Shown: positions 43,965-55,593 of the stretch, in pieces | How positions within the stretch are numbered: position 1 is the first letter of the stretch | Layout of the letters: every line of letters begins with the position of its first letter | Assembly (NCBI GenBank): GCA_944472155.2 | Contig: OX235271.1 | Coordinates: 83,279,256-83,343,255 of the forward strand | Length of the DNA: 64,000 nt | Direction of reading: 5' to 3' | DNA from: Trichobilharzia szidati | Taxonomy: Eukaryota > Platyhelminthes > Trematoda > Strigeidida > Schistosomatidae | Notes under the pieces: generated by a model | The model's input: the letters and a program-made list of their open reading frames with translations, nothing else | Databases searched by the model: none | Told to the model about the DNA's origin: nothing | Program-made: the position numbers and the translations under genes

Positions 43965-45492
43965 TATCCCTCAGTTATCAGATTCCAGCAACAGGACAGA
44001 AACTATAGACAGGGTAGGAGTACATTAGACGCTGCAGCTGTCTTACACAACAACATCGTCTCATCATTAGATAAAGGTGCCAAATACGTCCACTGCACGT
44101 TTCTTGACTTCACTTCTGCTTTCGACTCTGTTCCTAGATGTCTCCTGCTAAATAAGCTCTCTTTGACAAAAAACTGAGTCCTGGGTCACCAACTGGTTGC
44201 ATTCCTACTTCTCAAACAGAATGCAGTACACCGTGTACAAAGGTAAATCATCCTCTGCTGTACTCACTGAAGCCGGAGTCCCCCAAGGCGCTGTACTCTC
44301 CCCACTTCTCTTTTCTTTCTTTCTACATGACTTACCATCTTCAAATGACATTAATTTTGTCAAATACGCTGACGATCTGTCTGTATCTTTGCCTATCAAA
44401 TGTCAAAGCGACTGCTCTAAACTTAATGGCTTTCTGTTAGAAATCAGCCAGTGGTCCAAGGAAAATGGTCTTACTCTAAACCCCTCCAAATGCCAAACAG
44501 TCAATTTCACCTTTAGGCATAAATCTGACCTAAACAAACTGTTCGGCTCTCATGAGCTATGCAACATAGACGGCACTGAAATAGAAACTAAATCGGAAAT
44601 TAAATACCTAGGCGTCATTCTATCTGCTGATCTCTCCTGGTCGTCTCATATCTTAGCAATTTCTAGGAAAATATTCCGTCTTACCTTCTACATTAAGAAG
44701 TTAAAACATTCTGGTATTACTTAACCCTTACTCCTACAATTCGTTAATTCTCGCATCCTGCCTATTATTCTCTATTGTTCTCCCTTAGTTTTTCCCGGGC
44801 TACTGAAGAAAGACTATAACATACTACGCAGGATGTTAAATGTCGTCAGCAGAGTAAGCAACGTGCCACTTAACCAGCTTGTTAATATTCCGGTTGACAG
44901 GTACATGGACTCATGTGAAAAATGGGCCAAATCCATCTTATCTAACTCACACCACCCTCTTCACTCACAACTCTCCCCTTGCATCTCATCAGGTAAAACA
45001 AGAAGCCAATATAGAAAACTATATGCTCGCACCAGCAAATACAAAAACTCAACCATACCCTACTTAGCTCGTGTTCTGTGTGATAAAGAAAGCATCAGGC
45101 GTGACACCTATAATTCATTAAATAGTCATTAGTACAACTAGATCTCATCTTCCCAACCACTTCACCAATAGGTACAACATTTTCTTTCTTTCTGTTCCTT
45201 TTCTCTCTCTTCTTTTTCCGTTATGTGCTGCTTTGTCTCTTTCTCTCGCTTACGCCAGTTAATAAGACAGCTCCCACTTTTCTAACACCTTCAAACACTG
45301 TTTCAGCTTTACCTTTGCTACTGAACATGCCAATGTATTGTTGTAATAATGAACTGAGATTTCCTTAATCTATGTAGAATTAATTCTATTTATTAATAAT
45401 GTACTAACTGGATGCAATACTGTAGTAAAATGCTGAGAATTCCATTCTGTATCACAAGTACTGTTTTGGAATAAAGCAAATTATTATTATTA
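43965..45492 (+). mobile_element. CR1-like LINE, reverse transcriptase to 3' end
   Basis: A 5'-truncated copy. Coding from 44013 (NYRQGRSTLDAAAVLH) to TAG 45132 has one frameshift at the A-run near 44170 and one TAA at 44722. It ends GCTGAGAATTCCA, TACTGTTTTGGAATAAAGC, (ATT)n, the same 3' end as at 10135-10197. Confidence 0.85.
44013..45132 (+). pseudogene. CR1-like reverse transcriptase ORF (two lesions)
   Basis: RT motif A is CTFLDFTSAFDSVPRCLL. Motif B is AGVPQGAVLSPLLFSFFLHD. Motif C is FVKYADDLSVSLP with both aspartates. Downstream blocks are NGLTLNPSKCQTVNFTF and IKYLGVILSADLSWSSH, and the C-terminus is basic, ending NSLNSH. Catalytic residues are all kept; only one frameshift and one stop separate it from an open frame, so it is young. 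The endonuclease half is missing by 5' truncation. Confidence 0.85.
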
Positions 45493-45905
45493 ATTTGATG
45501 GAAAAATTGTTCTGAAAATCCCTCCTGAACAATCTAATCACAATATCTGTACTTATTTGGACGTTGCAACTGACGTCATAGTCATTATCTGCTTTTCTCC
45601 AAGACTGTTTATCATTATTTTGACATCTGCATGTCACATGTCAATTTGATCCTCATTATTTGTCTTTGTCCTTGTTTAACCCCTAATTTGAATGCTTCTC
45701 TTTATGGTTGTGTGTACATTGATAATGTGCTGTTTTACAAGGTTATTTTGTTTGAATGAATGAAGGTGATTTTGCCTTTCACTGTCTGTAAGAAGCGCTG
45801 ATGTTTGATTCTTGCTGACGGAGTTCTTAATCCCGCCTTGCTGGGAATATTTTACTTGATTTTAAGGTACTTCTTTCAGCTGAATTTTCGTCAGCTAATT
45901 TTGTT
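45493..45905. other. No recognised gene
   Basis: AT-rich spacer between two LINE copies. Confidence 0.3.
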
Positions 45906-46520
45906 TTATTATTATTATTGTATCCTTTAATTCCTAGAGGAACATAGGGCTTCAGCCGTGCTTCTCCATTGCGTTCGGTTCTCTACTAGAGTCTTCACCT
46001 CGCTCCATGTCTGCCCACACGTTTTCATCTCCACTTCACATGACCTCCTCCAAGTCACCCTTGCACTGACGACCAACTCGCCACTTCGCATTCGGTCGGG
46101 TTCCACTCGAGTGATGACCTGGCGTGTGATGTCACCTGATGGTTTCCTCAGAGTATGGCCAATCTATCTCCATTTCTTCCTGCTTATTTGTTTCACAATC
46201 GCTTCCTGCTTGGTTGGTTCGCTCCCAGAGATCCATCCCTGTTGCTGATCTTTTCTGGCCAGCCATCTGATCTTGAGTATTGAGCGAAGACAACTGTTAA
46301 TAAAGGTCTGTAGTTTGTTTGAGATGCTCTTTATGACTCACCAAGTCTCTGATCCGTATAGTAGCACTGACTTCACATTGTAGTTGAAAATCCGGATCTT
46401 ATTTTTGATGCTGAGTGCTGCTGACCTCCACACAGACTTGAGAGTATTGAAAGCTTGTCTTGCTTTTCCGATTCTTGCTTTGATATCCTCGTCAGTTCCG
46501 CTTGTAGTTGAAACGATGCT
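45906..46520 (-). mobile_element. RTE LINE 3' end
   Basis: Minus strand: (AAT)n and the tail (GAAGCCCTATGTTCCTCT) are at 45906-45955, and C-terminal codons run to AGTTGAAACGATGC (46507-46518), the FTYLGS region boundary. It is 5'-truncated and similar to 31328-32220. Confidence 0.75.
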
Positions 46521-46689
46521 TATTTTTTCTATAGTACTTGTTTTATATTTAACCAGACTGTATGGCTTTCTAACAGTATTATGAAGTGTTTTTGAGTCTT
46601 TTTAATGTCTTTGAGGCCTTTCATGACTGTGAGTATCACCAGGGTTTTTTGCCATCTATGCAGTAGAATGCAGGGATCCATTTCCTGCG

Positions 46690-47755
46690 TTCAGACCACA
46701 ACAAGTCGGTTTCAGTCACTACAACTAATATCTCGATGCTATAAAATATAAGCTTTATGAACCCAAGTAACTCAGGACAGAAAGCTTACCGAAGCCTTTG
46801 ATCTGGAGATAACAAAAAGATAAGGCTTTCTTCCATCAATGATGATATTCCTGATTGTGGGAGACTACATCACCTGACTGACTATAAGGAGTAAGATGGG
46901 CATACTTTGGACTAACAAGAAAGCTGAAGAAGACCGGGATTTCTCAAATGATTTATGTCTCATGTCTTACAAAATCGAAGATTTACAACCAGAAGAGAAC
47001 AAGCTGATAGGAGAAGATTCCAGTTTAACATAAAGAAAAGAGAGGTGATAGAGATATCTGACCAAAATCAGCAAATACCAGTCAACATGAATAAGGGGAA
47101 TCTAAATGAAGTCATCTGTTCCACTTAGCCACCGGGGTAGCACCAACTCAACCGCAGGTAGGCGCTACGATGAGGAAGTCAAAGCCAGCCAGTCAGGATC
47201 GGAAATTCAAGACAGAATTTCATTGCTCTGAAATGAGTTTAGAGACCTACAACACTTGGCGCAAGCAACAAGATTCGAATTTTTACCACTATTATTAACT
47301 CATTGGTTCTATATGCCTCAGAAACTTGGTTTGCACGTCAAAAAAGACATTTTCAACTACGTGATTCAGACTTTCGTCAACACCTGACTTCACTCAACAT
47401 AGCAGATCAAATGGCCGACCAAAATGAATAAGAAATAAGCAACTTCGGAAGGCAGAAGACTGGCTAACAACCTATTGATCAGCAAACACTCAGAAGTAAA
47501 ATGAGATGGGTTGAATAAAGGCTGGAGAGACGATTAGAATCACGCATCAGGCCCTCGAGTGGAACTCAAATGACAAATGACGGGTTCGGCATTGGTGGTT
47601 GATATGAAGAATAGCATGTGAAAAGGAAGTGGAACCTTGTGAGCAGCTGTATAACCAGCTAAAATTGATAACACAGAAGTGAGTGGAATGGGGGTAGGAA
47701 TGCCGTTGAAGCCCTATGTTCCACTTGGAACTCAAGAAAAGAATATTGGCAATAG
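46690..47755 (+). mobile_element. RTE LINE 3' end (old)
   Basis: Decayed frames: MIFLIVGDY, a motif C relic DFSNDLCLMSYKIEDLQ (SNDL for ADDM), LVLYASETWF, and the tail GAAGCCCTATGTTCCACT at 47708-47725. At the QALEW position it lacks the extra base seen in younger copies. Confidence 0.65.
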
Positions 47756-48064
47756 TGATAAGGATCAAAAGACTCATTAATTCTAAGTTTCTGGAAAATG
47801 TGACTGCATTTTCTGTTGTCTTAATTGAATTTATAACAGTTACAATTGTATACTTTATTACTACTTAGCCAGCACAAAAATATTGTGGCAAGTTACATTT
47901 CTGTAAACAAGTACAACTAATTCATTAATTTGCTATATTTCCATAAATAAAACTTCTACAAGTGATATGCACATTCTTACTTCCAATGTCATAAACCGCT
48001 AATCAACATACTAAGTTTTATCAACACGACGATAAAGGGAAGTTAACAGTAATCAATGGATGAC
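47756..48064. other. No recognised gene
   Basis: AT-rich spacer. Confidence 0.3.
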
Positions 48065-48860
48065 ACTGTCACTGTGTAGATTCGATAGTGATAATAACAG
48101 TAATAATAATAATAGTGATAATAATAATAATATTAATGACGACACCAACAATAAGGAATCTAAATCATCAGTAGTAATTCCATACAAGGAAAGAACCTCG
48201 GAAGCCTTATGCAGAATTCTTAACAAGGCAGGAATAAAAACGGCATTCAAACCCACAAACTCAATTAGAAACAAGCTTTGTTGGTTAAAGGATCCTGTAG
48301 AGCCTTTAAAACAAAACAGTTTAGTTTACCTAATACCCTGCCTCCGATGACTGTCAGGTCAAATACATAGGTCAAACTAGTAGAACAGGGGCAGTCAGAC
48401 TAGCTGAACATAAAAACCTAGCAAAATCTAGATTGGTTGATCCAAATAAGATAAGAAATCTAGAGAATAGTTCAGCTATAGCACTACATGCAGTTACACA
48501 CAACCATACAATGGGATGGGATAGGATGACAGTTTTAAAATCTAATGTCACAGGGTATAGGGAGAGATTGAAAACAGGAGCTTTGTTTATCGAATCAACT
48601 ACAAATACATGTCATAGGAATGATTCATCACCTGTTCCCAATATCTGGAAAATTCTACTACCCCTACGACAAATAGGAGAGAACAAAGAAAACTATAAAA
48701 CTCAAGTTTCGAAGTCATGTGATTACAATTGATATGATTATGAACAATAAATTTTGTTCAAAAACTTGTCATCTAGTAAACAATAATACTGTTTCACTGT
48801 GTGATATATCTAATAAACAAACTAATATGGAATTACTTACTACCACAGTGCCCAAGTTTT
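48065..48860 (+). pseudogene. Second-lineage Penelope-like element: GIY-YIG end
   Basis: It starts with an AAT/GAT repeat read as an Asn/Asp run, then KERTSEALCRILNKAGIKTA, NKLCWLKDPVEPLK and VYLIPC. After a one-base frame change it reads DCQVKYIGQTSRTGAVRLAE (YIG core) and then, in frame again, VDPNKIRNLENSSAIALHAV and RERLKTGALFIESTTNTCHR. This type lacks the CSCG and CIQKK blocks of the other PLEs here, so it is a separate lineage. The 3' region to 48860 matches 29470-29600. Confidence 0.75.
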
Positions 48861-49232
48861 ACACATATATTAGATGCTCAGTTCCTTAAAGTAAAAAAGA
48901 AATGACTGTCCACCATATTATGTGCACTTTATATTGTTACTGTACACACACTCTTATATTGCCACTAACGATATCTGTCTCATTTGTCATGTTAAGTCTA
49001 CTAATACTTTAGCGTACTTATCAATGGAATGAGATATCTTTCATTCTAAGAAACATTTTTCTCTCATTCCTTGCATTTCAAGTAGAAAGAAGGACTTCAG
49101 TCTCTGAAGTTTCATCTATCAATGATGTTGTTTATACGGAGTGGGGTTCCGAACAACCTCATACAAAACCTCCCCACTTTTTCTGGCTCACTACCATCTG
49201 GTGAACTAGTCGAGGTTTGGAACAAAACATAT
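48861..49232. other. No recognised gene; possible short RTE tail
   Basis: 49060-49100 (CCTTGCATTTCAAGTAGAAA, AAGGACTTCAG) resembles a minus-strand RTE 3' terminus. The rest is unexplained. Confidence 0.3.
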
Positions 49233-49273
49233 AAGCGAACAATATTGTTTTCAACTAGATCTTCTTCAGGCTT
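49233..49273 (-). ncRNA. Hammerhead-like ribozyme motif in PLE 3' arm
   Basis: Minus strand: AAGC, CTGAAGA (fits CUGANGA), AGATCTAGTT, GAAA, the perfect palindrome AACAATATTGTT as stem III, C, GCTT. AAGC pairs with GCTT as a 4-bp stem I. Stem II is weak. This is the best PLE example here for core plus stems I and III. Confidence 0.5.
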
Positions 49274-49603
49274 TACTCTAATTTACATAGACTTATATAT
49301 AAAATTTTTAACCATTGACGGTGATTCTGGAAATCAAATAATAATAATGTGGTAAATGTGTTGAACGAAATTAATAACGATGATTATAATGATAACAAAA
49401 TATTGATAATAAGGTTTATGCAGGTGATAAGAATAACAAAGATAGTATATGTATATATGTGTATATGTAGACAATTCAATAAATAAATAAATTAGGTCAA
49501 ATCTTAAAAGGTGAAGTGGGACGATAATCAGAGTTTAAATAAATATCATAATAGTACAATGGAGATGGAAAATAAGAAAGGGTGAGAGGGTTTTGAATAC
49601 AAT

Positions 49604-50086
49604 TCACCTAGGCCAAGGGAGAGACAAAGGTAGAACAAACTTCTTCTGTATGCAAAGACTAGGATTGTTCTCGCGAATTCCCATAGCTTTGGCTAGGTGT
49701 AAAAGACGGGTTCTGATTCCGTTCAAAAGACTCGATGGAATACGATAGATAACTTTAAAGGCACTATTTTTGTCCACTTGGTGACCGCTATCAATCAAAT
49801 GAGCCAAAATAGAACTTTGTATGGATTTTATTTGACCTTTTCCGAAACATAAAGGAAGATGCTTATTAATGCGTTTGTTAAGCTGTCTAGTTGCTCGCCC
49901 TATATAGCTTTCTCCACAGGAGCAACTAAATTTATAGATACACATCGAGGTGGCACAGCTAGGTAGCTTATCTTTCACTTGAGCAATCAAAATTGGTCGG
50001 CTGGAAAATGACAAACAAAGGGTGGCGGCAGTATAAGTCCGTTTTATCGCTCTCGATAATCTTAGATGTAAGACTTCGCTAGCCAC
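49604..50086 (-). pseudogene. PLE GIY-YIG endonuclease domain
   Basis: A 160-codon frame: ASEVLHLRLSRAIKRTYTAA, CIYKFSCSCGESYIGRATRQ, HLIDSGHQVDKNSAFKVIYR, LLHLAKAMGIRENNPSLCIQ and the end LPLSLPWPR. All landmark residues (CxCG, YIG, R, H, E/K region, CIQKK) are kept. It is one base out of frame with the RT at 50094, the only lesion between the two domains. Confidence 0.8.
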
Positions 50087-50093
50087 GTCCCAA

Positions 50094-50792
50094 TTAAATT
50101 GCAGTTTGTTTCTTTCTAACTGTTGTCAGGTTTTCTTTATTGTACCTGGTATTCATGTGTCTCCTTACAAATCTACTAGGATAACCCATTTGGACCAGCG
50201 TATTTTGAATGTATCCCAGCTCATTTTCTAGGGACTCATCTGTACAGAAACGTCTTGCTCTATTCGTGAGGCATCTGACAAAATTGATTTTGTATCGGAT
50301 TGGTACAAAACTGAGGAAATGTGTATATTGTCCTACAGATGTAGGTTTTCTATAGACATCTCTCTTGAGTGAACTATCCTCTCTTCTGCTCAACTGGACG
50401 TCAAGGAAATGTAGTCTACCATCATGTTCTTCTTCACAAGTGAAGATGAGAGATGGATGTGCATCGTTAAACTTTTTTAACATTTCATTCTTGTCAGTTT
50501 TCACATCAAGAACAATAAACGTATCATCAACATAAAGAAAATAAGAATCGGTTTTCTCTATTACTTGTCTCAATGGACCATTTTCAATCTTGGCCAGAAA
50601 GAAATCTGCCAAAATTGACCCCAATGGAGAACCCATGGTAACACTGTCGATTTGCCTGTAGTAAAGGTTGTTGAATATGAAATGTACATTCATAGTACAT
50701 CTTAAAAGCAACTCTTTCAGACTAATAACTGGAATTCCGATGTCAATCTGTTTTTCTAGTATCTGTTGGCATATGAATTCCACAGTCTCCAT
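50094..50792 (-). pseudogene. PLE reverse transcriptase (palm, motifs A-C)
   Basis: A 232-codon open frame: ETVEFICQQILEKQIDIGIP, motif B SVTMGSPLGSILADFFLAKI, motif C YFLYVDDTFIVLD (two aspartates) and HFLDVQLSRREDSSLKRDVY. Motif A lies just upstream at about 50795-50840 (MVSLDVA, then TAA where serine is expected, LFTNVPLM). One stop upstream and one frameshift downstream (near 50100) separate it from a continuous PLE ORF. In active PLEs this enzyme primes on chromosomal ends or nicks. Confidence 0.8.
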
Positions 50793-50987
50793 AAGTGGTA
50801 CATTGGTAAACAGTTATGCTACATCTAAGGAAACCATTTGCATCCCATTTACATTGATATCATCCACGTTAGCAATAAATTCAAAAACGCCTTTAACACT
50901 ATGATTTACTACAATCTTGTGTAACGGTTGCAGTCGAGGTTTAGCAACATGTTGGCCGGCAATTTAACCTGGACCAAATATGTAACT

Positions 50988-51409
50988 CCAATGCGAAGTC
51001 AGTGCTACTATACGGATCAGAGACTTCATCGACAGCTGTCTTCGCTCAATACTCAAGATCAGATGGCCAGAAAAGATCAGCAACAGAGATCTCTGGCAAT
51101 GAGCGAACCAACCAGGAACCGATTGCGAAACAAATGCGCAGGAAGAAATGGAGGTGGATTGGCCATACTCTGAAGAAACCATCGAGTGACATCACTAGAC
51201 AGGCCATCGCTCGAGTGGAACCCGAAAGGGAAGCGGCGAGTAGGTCGTCACTGCAAGGGTGGCTTGGAGGAGGTCATGTGAAGAGGAGATGTAAACGTGT
51301 GGGCAGACTTGGAGCCAGTTAAAGACTCTAGCAGAGAAACGAAAGCAATGAAGACGCACGGCTGAAGCCCTATATTCCTCTAGGAATTAAATGATACAAT
51401 AATAATAAT
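50988..51409 (+). mobile_element. RTE LINE 3' end inserted in a PLE
   Basis: A short copy (about 420 bp) encoding pieces of the RTE C-terminus (SVLLYGSET, then after a ~35-nt deletion [32 protein letters not shown]), ending GAAGCCCTATATTCCTCT and (AAT)n. Exact 12-bp target duplications AAATATGTAACT flank it. It is younger than the PLE it split. Confidence 0.9.
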
Positions 51410-51490
51410 AAATATGTAACTGTCAAGCATTCTCCCAGTGAAACACCGTTACTCGCACCATTATTAAGGTAATTTTTATGCTCTTTATCG

Positions 51491-52164
51491 ATCATAATAA
51501 TAATGATAATAATATTTTTTTAATCAAAAGTAAGGCACCACTTGGGGGGGTCAGAGGTATATTTTGAACAATTCCCTAATAAGCAATAAGTAAGTGTGTT
51601 ATACGAACTGTTTGCCTGATAAACTGAAATGCAACTGAAATATGAGCTTGGAACAGTATAGGATTATGCTATAACAATAACTGTTATTATTAAATTTGGA
51701 GATTTCCGGTATTTGAACAGATATGTCCTGGTTCTAGCTGATTTTATAATCCTGTGTACTTCAATGGCCTAGCAACATGCCTTATACAATCAGTTGTGTT
51801 TTCACCTGCTGTTTTTGATATGAATTTATTGCAATATAGAAAAGATAATATCTTTCTTTCTTACTGGAAATAAGAGGAAATAGATGTTTAGATCTATTAT
51901 ATATACATATATATATATATATGTACAAGTAAATCATAAGACTACTTTTAAAAAATAATAGGAACAATTTAAACAATTAATAAAGATAAATATCTTCTAG
52001 ATGCAGAAAAACTAACACTGTGTGACGTGAATAAGCTAAAAAATTTGAAGTTTTAACTAATTTCAGAGTGGATAAGAAGAATAGAATAGTCAATATGAGA
52101 TAATTTGTAGTAAAAATTATCAAGATATATGAATATAACCTTCATTTCGTATATGTTGAGATTA
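51491..52164. other. No recognised gene; AT microsatellite
   Basis: AAT repeats near 51495-51520 and a TA/CATA tract at 51897-51925. Nothing else. Confidence 0.35.
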
Positions 52165-53713
52165 AGTGTGTTTGGCATTGCAAACACGGAGACTGCAGCA
52201 GATGTTCTCACGCCATTACTGCAGATGGTTTGGAAAGAAGGAAAGGTACCTAGTGATTGGAAGAAAGACTACCTCGTCAAGCTGCCAAAAAGGGCGACTT
52301 ACGCCTCACTCTGCTCTTGTCCACACCAAGTGAAATACGAAGTCGAATCATCCTGGAGAGAATAAAAGATGCACTGGACTCAGAACTTTGCCAGCCCCAT
52401 TGGAACAAGCTGGATTCAAGAAAGGTAAATAATGTGCTGATCAAGCTGCAACTCTACGCATTATCGTCATGGAACAAAGCGTATAAGGGCAGTCAAACCT
52501 GACTGTACCTCAACATTCTTCATCGACTTCGAAAAGGCCTTCGACAGTGCAGCGTTAACTGAAAAGTGATTTGGAAACTACTTCAACACAACGACGTGCA
52601 ATGCTCAAGGCTTTATCGATCTCATTCAACAGCTATACGACAGTGACACTTGTCAGGTAATCCACAACGGAAAATTCAATGAGGTGTTCGGTTGAAGTGA
52701 ATACAGGAGTAAGACAAGCTGGCTGTCTATTATCACCGATGATATTCTTAATTGTGATGGACTGCATTATGCGTCAGATTGTGCATGGGGAGCGAGAAGA
52801 CAGGAATACGTTTGGCAGATGAGAAGACTCTAGAAGATCTGGATTTCGCGCGTGGATGATATATATCTAGTGTCACATAAACTCGAAGACTTGCAGACGA
52901 AAATCAACAAACTGGCCGAAGAAGCAGATGGCGAAGACAGGACTCCAGGTAAAGATGAAGAAGGCAGCGATGGTGAAGATAACTAATCAACCAACGAACA
53001 GCAACAACAATCGGCGCCAATCACCATCAACGGGAGAGATTTAACAGAGGTTACTTCCTTCACTTATCTGGCTAGGAAGCACGGTTTCAGCAACAGGCAT
53101 TCTGAAGGGATGGAAATATGAAAGCCAGTCAGAATCGGAAAGGCAAGATAAGCCTTCATTAACCTGAAGCCAGTTTGAAAATCTTCTGCACTCAGTCAGC
53201 GTAAAGAACGAGATTCGGATTTTCAACACAAATGTGAAGTCAACCACTGGTTCTACACGGATCAGAAACTTGCACTGCGTGTCAGTCACGGAAAGGATTC
53301 TCGACAGACTATAGACTTTTGTCAATAGCTGCCTTCTGTGACCCCATACTGAAGATCAAATGTCCAGCTGGCTAGACAGAATTAGCAACAAGTTATTCTG
53401 GATGAGAACAAACCAACCAAGAGCCAATTACTCAACAAATGTGTAGAAGAAAATGGAGATGGATCTGGCATACGTTGAGGAGGACGTCGAAGGACATCGT
53501 ACACAATGCAGGCTATCGCTCAAGTGGAAGGTGAATGGGAAGCGATGAGTGGGTCGTCAGTGCGAGTGTGACATGGAGGAGATCGTATGGCGAGGAGGAG
53601 GTGAGAGATTATAGGCTATCGTGGAGCCAGCTGAAGAGGACAGCAGAAAATAGAGCAAAATGGATTTGCTTTTTGAAGCCCTATGTTCCACTCGGAAGCC
53701 AAGGGAATAATAA
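52165..53713 (+). mobile_element. RTE LINE: decayed RT domain to 3' end
   Basis: Blocks: TAADVLTPLLQMVWKEGKVP, SDWKKDYLVKLPKKGD, SRIILERIKDALD, motif A FFIDFEKAFDSAA (52520-52555), a motif B relic near 52710 (GVRQAGCLLSP), a motif C relic near 52845 (LDFARVDDIYLVSHKLEDLQ), TINGRDLTEVTSFTYLARKH, and the tail GAAGCCCTATGTTCCACT. It covers the same region as 33537-35062 but is more broken. Confidence 0.8.
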
Positions 53714-53874
53714 AAATTGTAAACACGTTAGTGCGACACATTACTCACTGGTTACTGAGTAGCAACCTGAAGTTCCAGTTGGAATACGTGACCAGTGGCG
53801 TCCACTGTGTTGGATGTAAGGATAAACCCAAGCTGACATATATATATACATATATATATCACCAGTTGTTGAAG

Positions 53875-54107
53875 TTAGAATTCATGTTCTCCTGGAGCCC
53901 AGCTGTTGAATGGTTAACAGGCTGGCCTCATAACCTGAAGGTCCTGGATTCGAACCCCTCTGGGGTTATAGGTGCTTACTGCCTAAAAGTCTCAAACTAG
54001 GATAAAAGAGCTATCAAGCACTCCTTAGTTTTCAGTGGTTCTCTAACTGAAGTCAGTTCATGACCGAACTTGAAATCAGTCAAATGCCTGCAAACCAACC
54101 CTAGAAG
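53875..54107 (+). mobile_element. Sm-alpha-like short repeat (diverged)
   Basis: Head with CAGCTGTTGAATGGTTAACA and GGTCCTGGATTCGAACCCC, a ribozyme relic near 53968-54022 (GCTTACTGCC, CTCAAACTAGGATAAAAG, where GAAAC is eroded to AAAAG), and the tail GTGGTTCTCTAACTGAAGTC. Confidence 0.65.
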
Positions 54108-54583
54108 ACGCTGAAATAAAAGGATGCATTATACCTAATTTTCTGCTTTATTTAAAGCAAAGGCATTTCACCAAAAGACCACTTATATTACTAAATTAAG
54201 CAATTTGGCAATTTTCGAACAAGTAAGAACAGGACTGGTAGTTATATAACCTTGGAATTACTCATCATGGAGAATATTTTTACCATAGATATACTTTAGC
54301 ACAAGACTATTTCATAGAATTGTATTAGCCACACAGTTAAAGAAATGCACCCAAGAAGTAGACAACAAATAGGCTGGCGTTTTGTATTTTTTGGGAATAC
54401 AGCATAAAATATCAGTCTAGCACTAAGATTAGCTTAATAAACTGATTAACAAAATTGGAAGAAAAAACTATATTTTCAAATCTTGATTTGTATGAAATTT
54501 ATTGATTTCATGTTCACTACCTCGCAGTTTTTCAATGGTTCCCTAATTGATCTGGGTCAGTGATAAAAACTAACCTAAAAATA
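54108..54583. other. AT-rich sequence; Sm-alpha-like tail at the gap edge
   Basis: 54510-54583 resembles the tail of the same repeat (TTTCAATGGTTCCCTAATTG) and is cut by the gap. The rest is unexplained. Confidence 0.4.
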
Positions 54584-55083
54584 NNNNNNNNNNNNNNNNN
54601 NNNNNNNNNNNNNNNNNNNNNNNNNNNNNNNNNNNNNNNNNNNNNNNNNNNNNNNNNNNNNNNNNNNNNNNNNNNNNNNNNNNNNNNNNNNNNNNNNNNN
54701 NNNNNNNNNNNNNNNNNNNNNNNNNNNNNNNNNNNNNNNNNNNNNNNNNNNNNNNNNNNNNNNNNNNNNNNNNNNNNNNNNNNNNNNNNNNNNNNNNNNN
54801 NNNNNNNNNNNNNNNNNNNNNNNNNNNNNNNNNNNNNNNNNNNNNNNNNNNNNNNNNNNNNNNNNNNNNNNNNNNNNNNNNNNNNNNNNNNNNNNNNNNN
54901 NNNNNNNNNNNNNNNNNNNNNNNNNNNNNNNNNNNNNNNNNNNNNNNNNNNNNNNNNNNNNNNNNNNNNNNNNNNNNNNNNNNNNNNNNNNNNNNNNNNN
55001 NNNNNNNNNNNNNNNNNNNNNNNNNNNNNNNNNNNNNNNNNNNNNNNNNNNNNNNNNNNNNNNNNNNNNNNNNNNNNNNNNNN
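54584..55083. other. Assembly gap (500 N)
   Basis: Exactly 500 N, which suggests a placeholder length. Confidence 1.
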
Positions 55084-55271
55084 GTCCGAGAAAAAATGAA
55101 TCTGAAAAACAATCAGATATTCACTAAATCACAAGTATAATTACCTACCTTTGTTACGTAATTCTGGATTGTAAAACTAACATCTTTCAATTATGGTTTT
55201 AGGTAATGCATTTTCTTTTCTTTTTCTAAGAAAGTAAGTTATAGAAATAATGTAAGAGTAGATTTTAGGTA

Positions 55272-55585
55272 TTGTGGTGGAGTTCAGTTCCATATTAGAT
55301 AAGTTTACTTGATAATGACACTCAGTGATACAGTATCAAGAACAGAATAACGATTCGAGTGCAATTTATTTTTCATAATCATATCAATTATAACTTATAT
55401 AGCTTTGAAACTTGGTGCAATAGTTACTTTATTCCTTCCCATTTGTCGTACGGGTAGTAAACTTTTTTAATGACAGGTGTTGAATCACTCCTGTTGCACG
55501 AAATTTCAGTTGATTCCACAAATAAAGCTTCTGTTGTCAATCTCTCCCTTTAACCTGTTATATTTGATTTTATCAATGTAAGTGT
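55272..55585 (-). pseudogene. Second-lineage PLE 3' end (copy K0)
   Basis: Minus strand: codons related to RERLTTEALFVESTEISCNR and then the 3' region. It lies in the same orientation directly beside the next copy (55594), as if two 3' ends were stacked in tandem. Confidence 0.6.
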
Positions 55586-55593
55586 AGAAGTTG

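Larger units (their letters stand above)
49233..51490 (-). mobile_element. Penelope-like element (RT plus GIY-YIG), split by an RTE insertion
   Basis: Minus strand. The 3' arm with a hammerhead-like motif lies at 49233-49600, GIY-YIG frame 49604-50086, RT frame 50094-50970, then an RTE copy (50988-51409), then more upstream PLE-like sequence to about 51490. An exact 12-bp duplication AAATATGTAACT (50976-50987, 51410-51421) marks the RTE insertion. Confidence 0.8.

Noticed and set aside
48075..48145. Asn/Asp-rich protein domain
   Set aside because: Encoded by an AAT/GAT microsatellite, so translation is not informative.
54560..55112. Open frames on both strands across the second N run
   Set aside because: Artefact of the 500-N gap.
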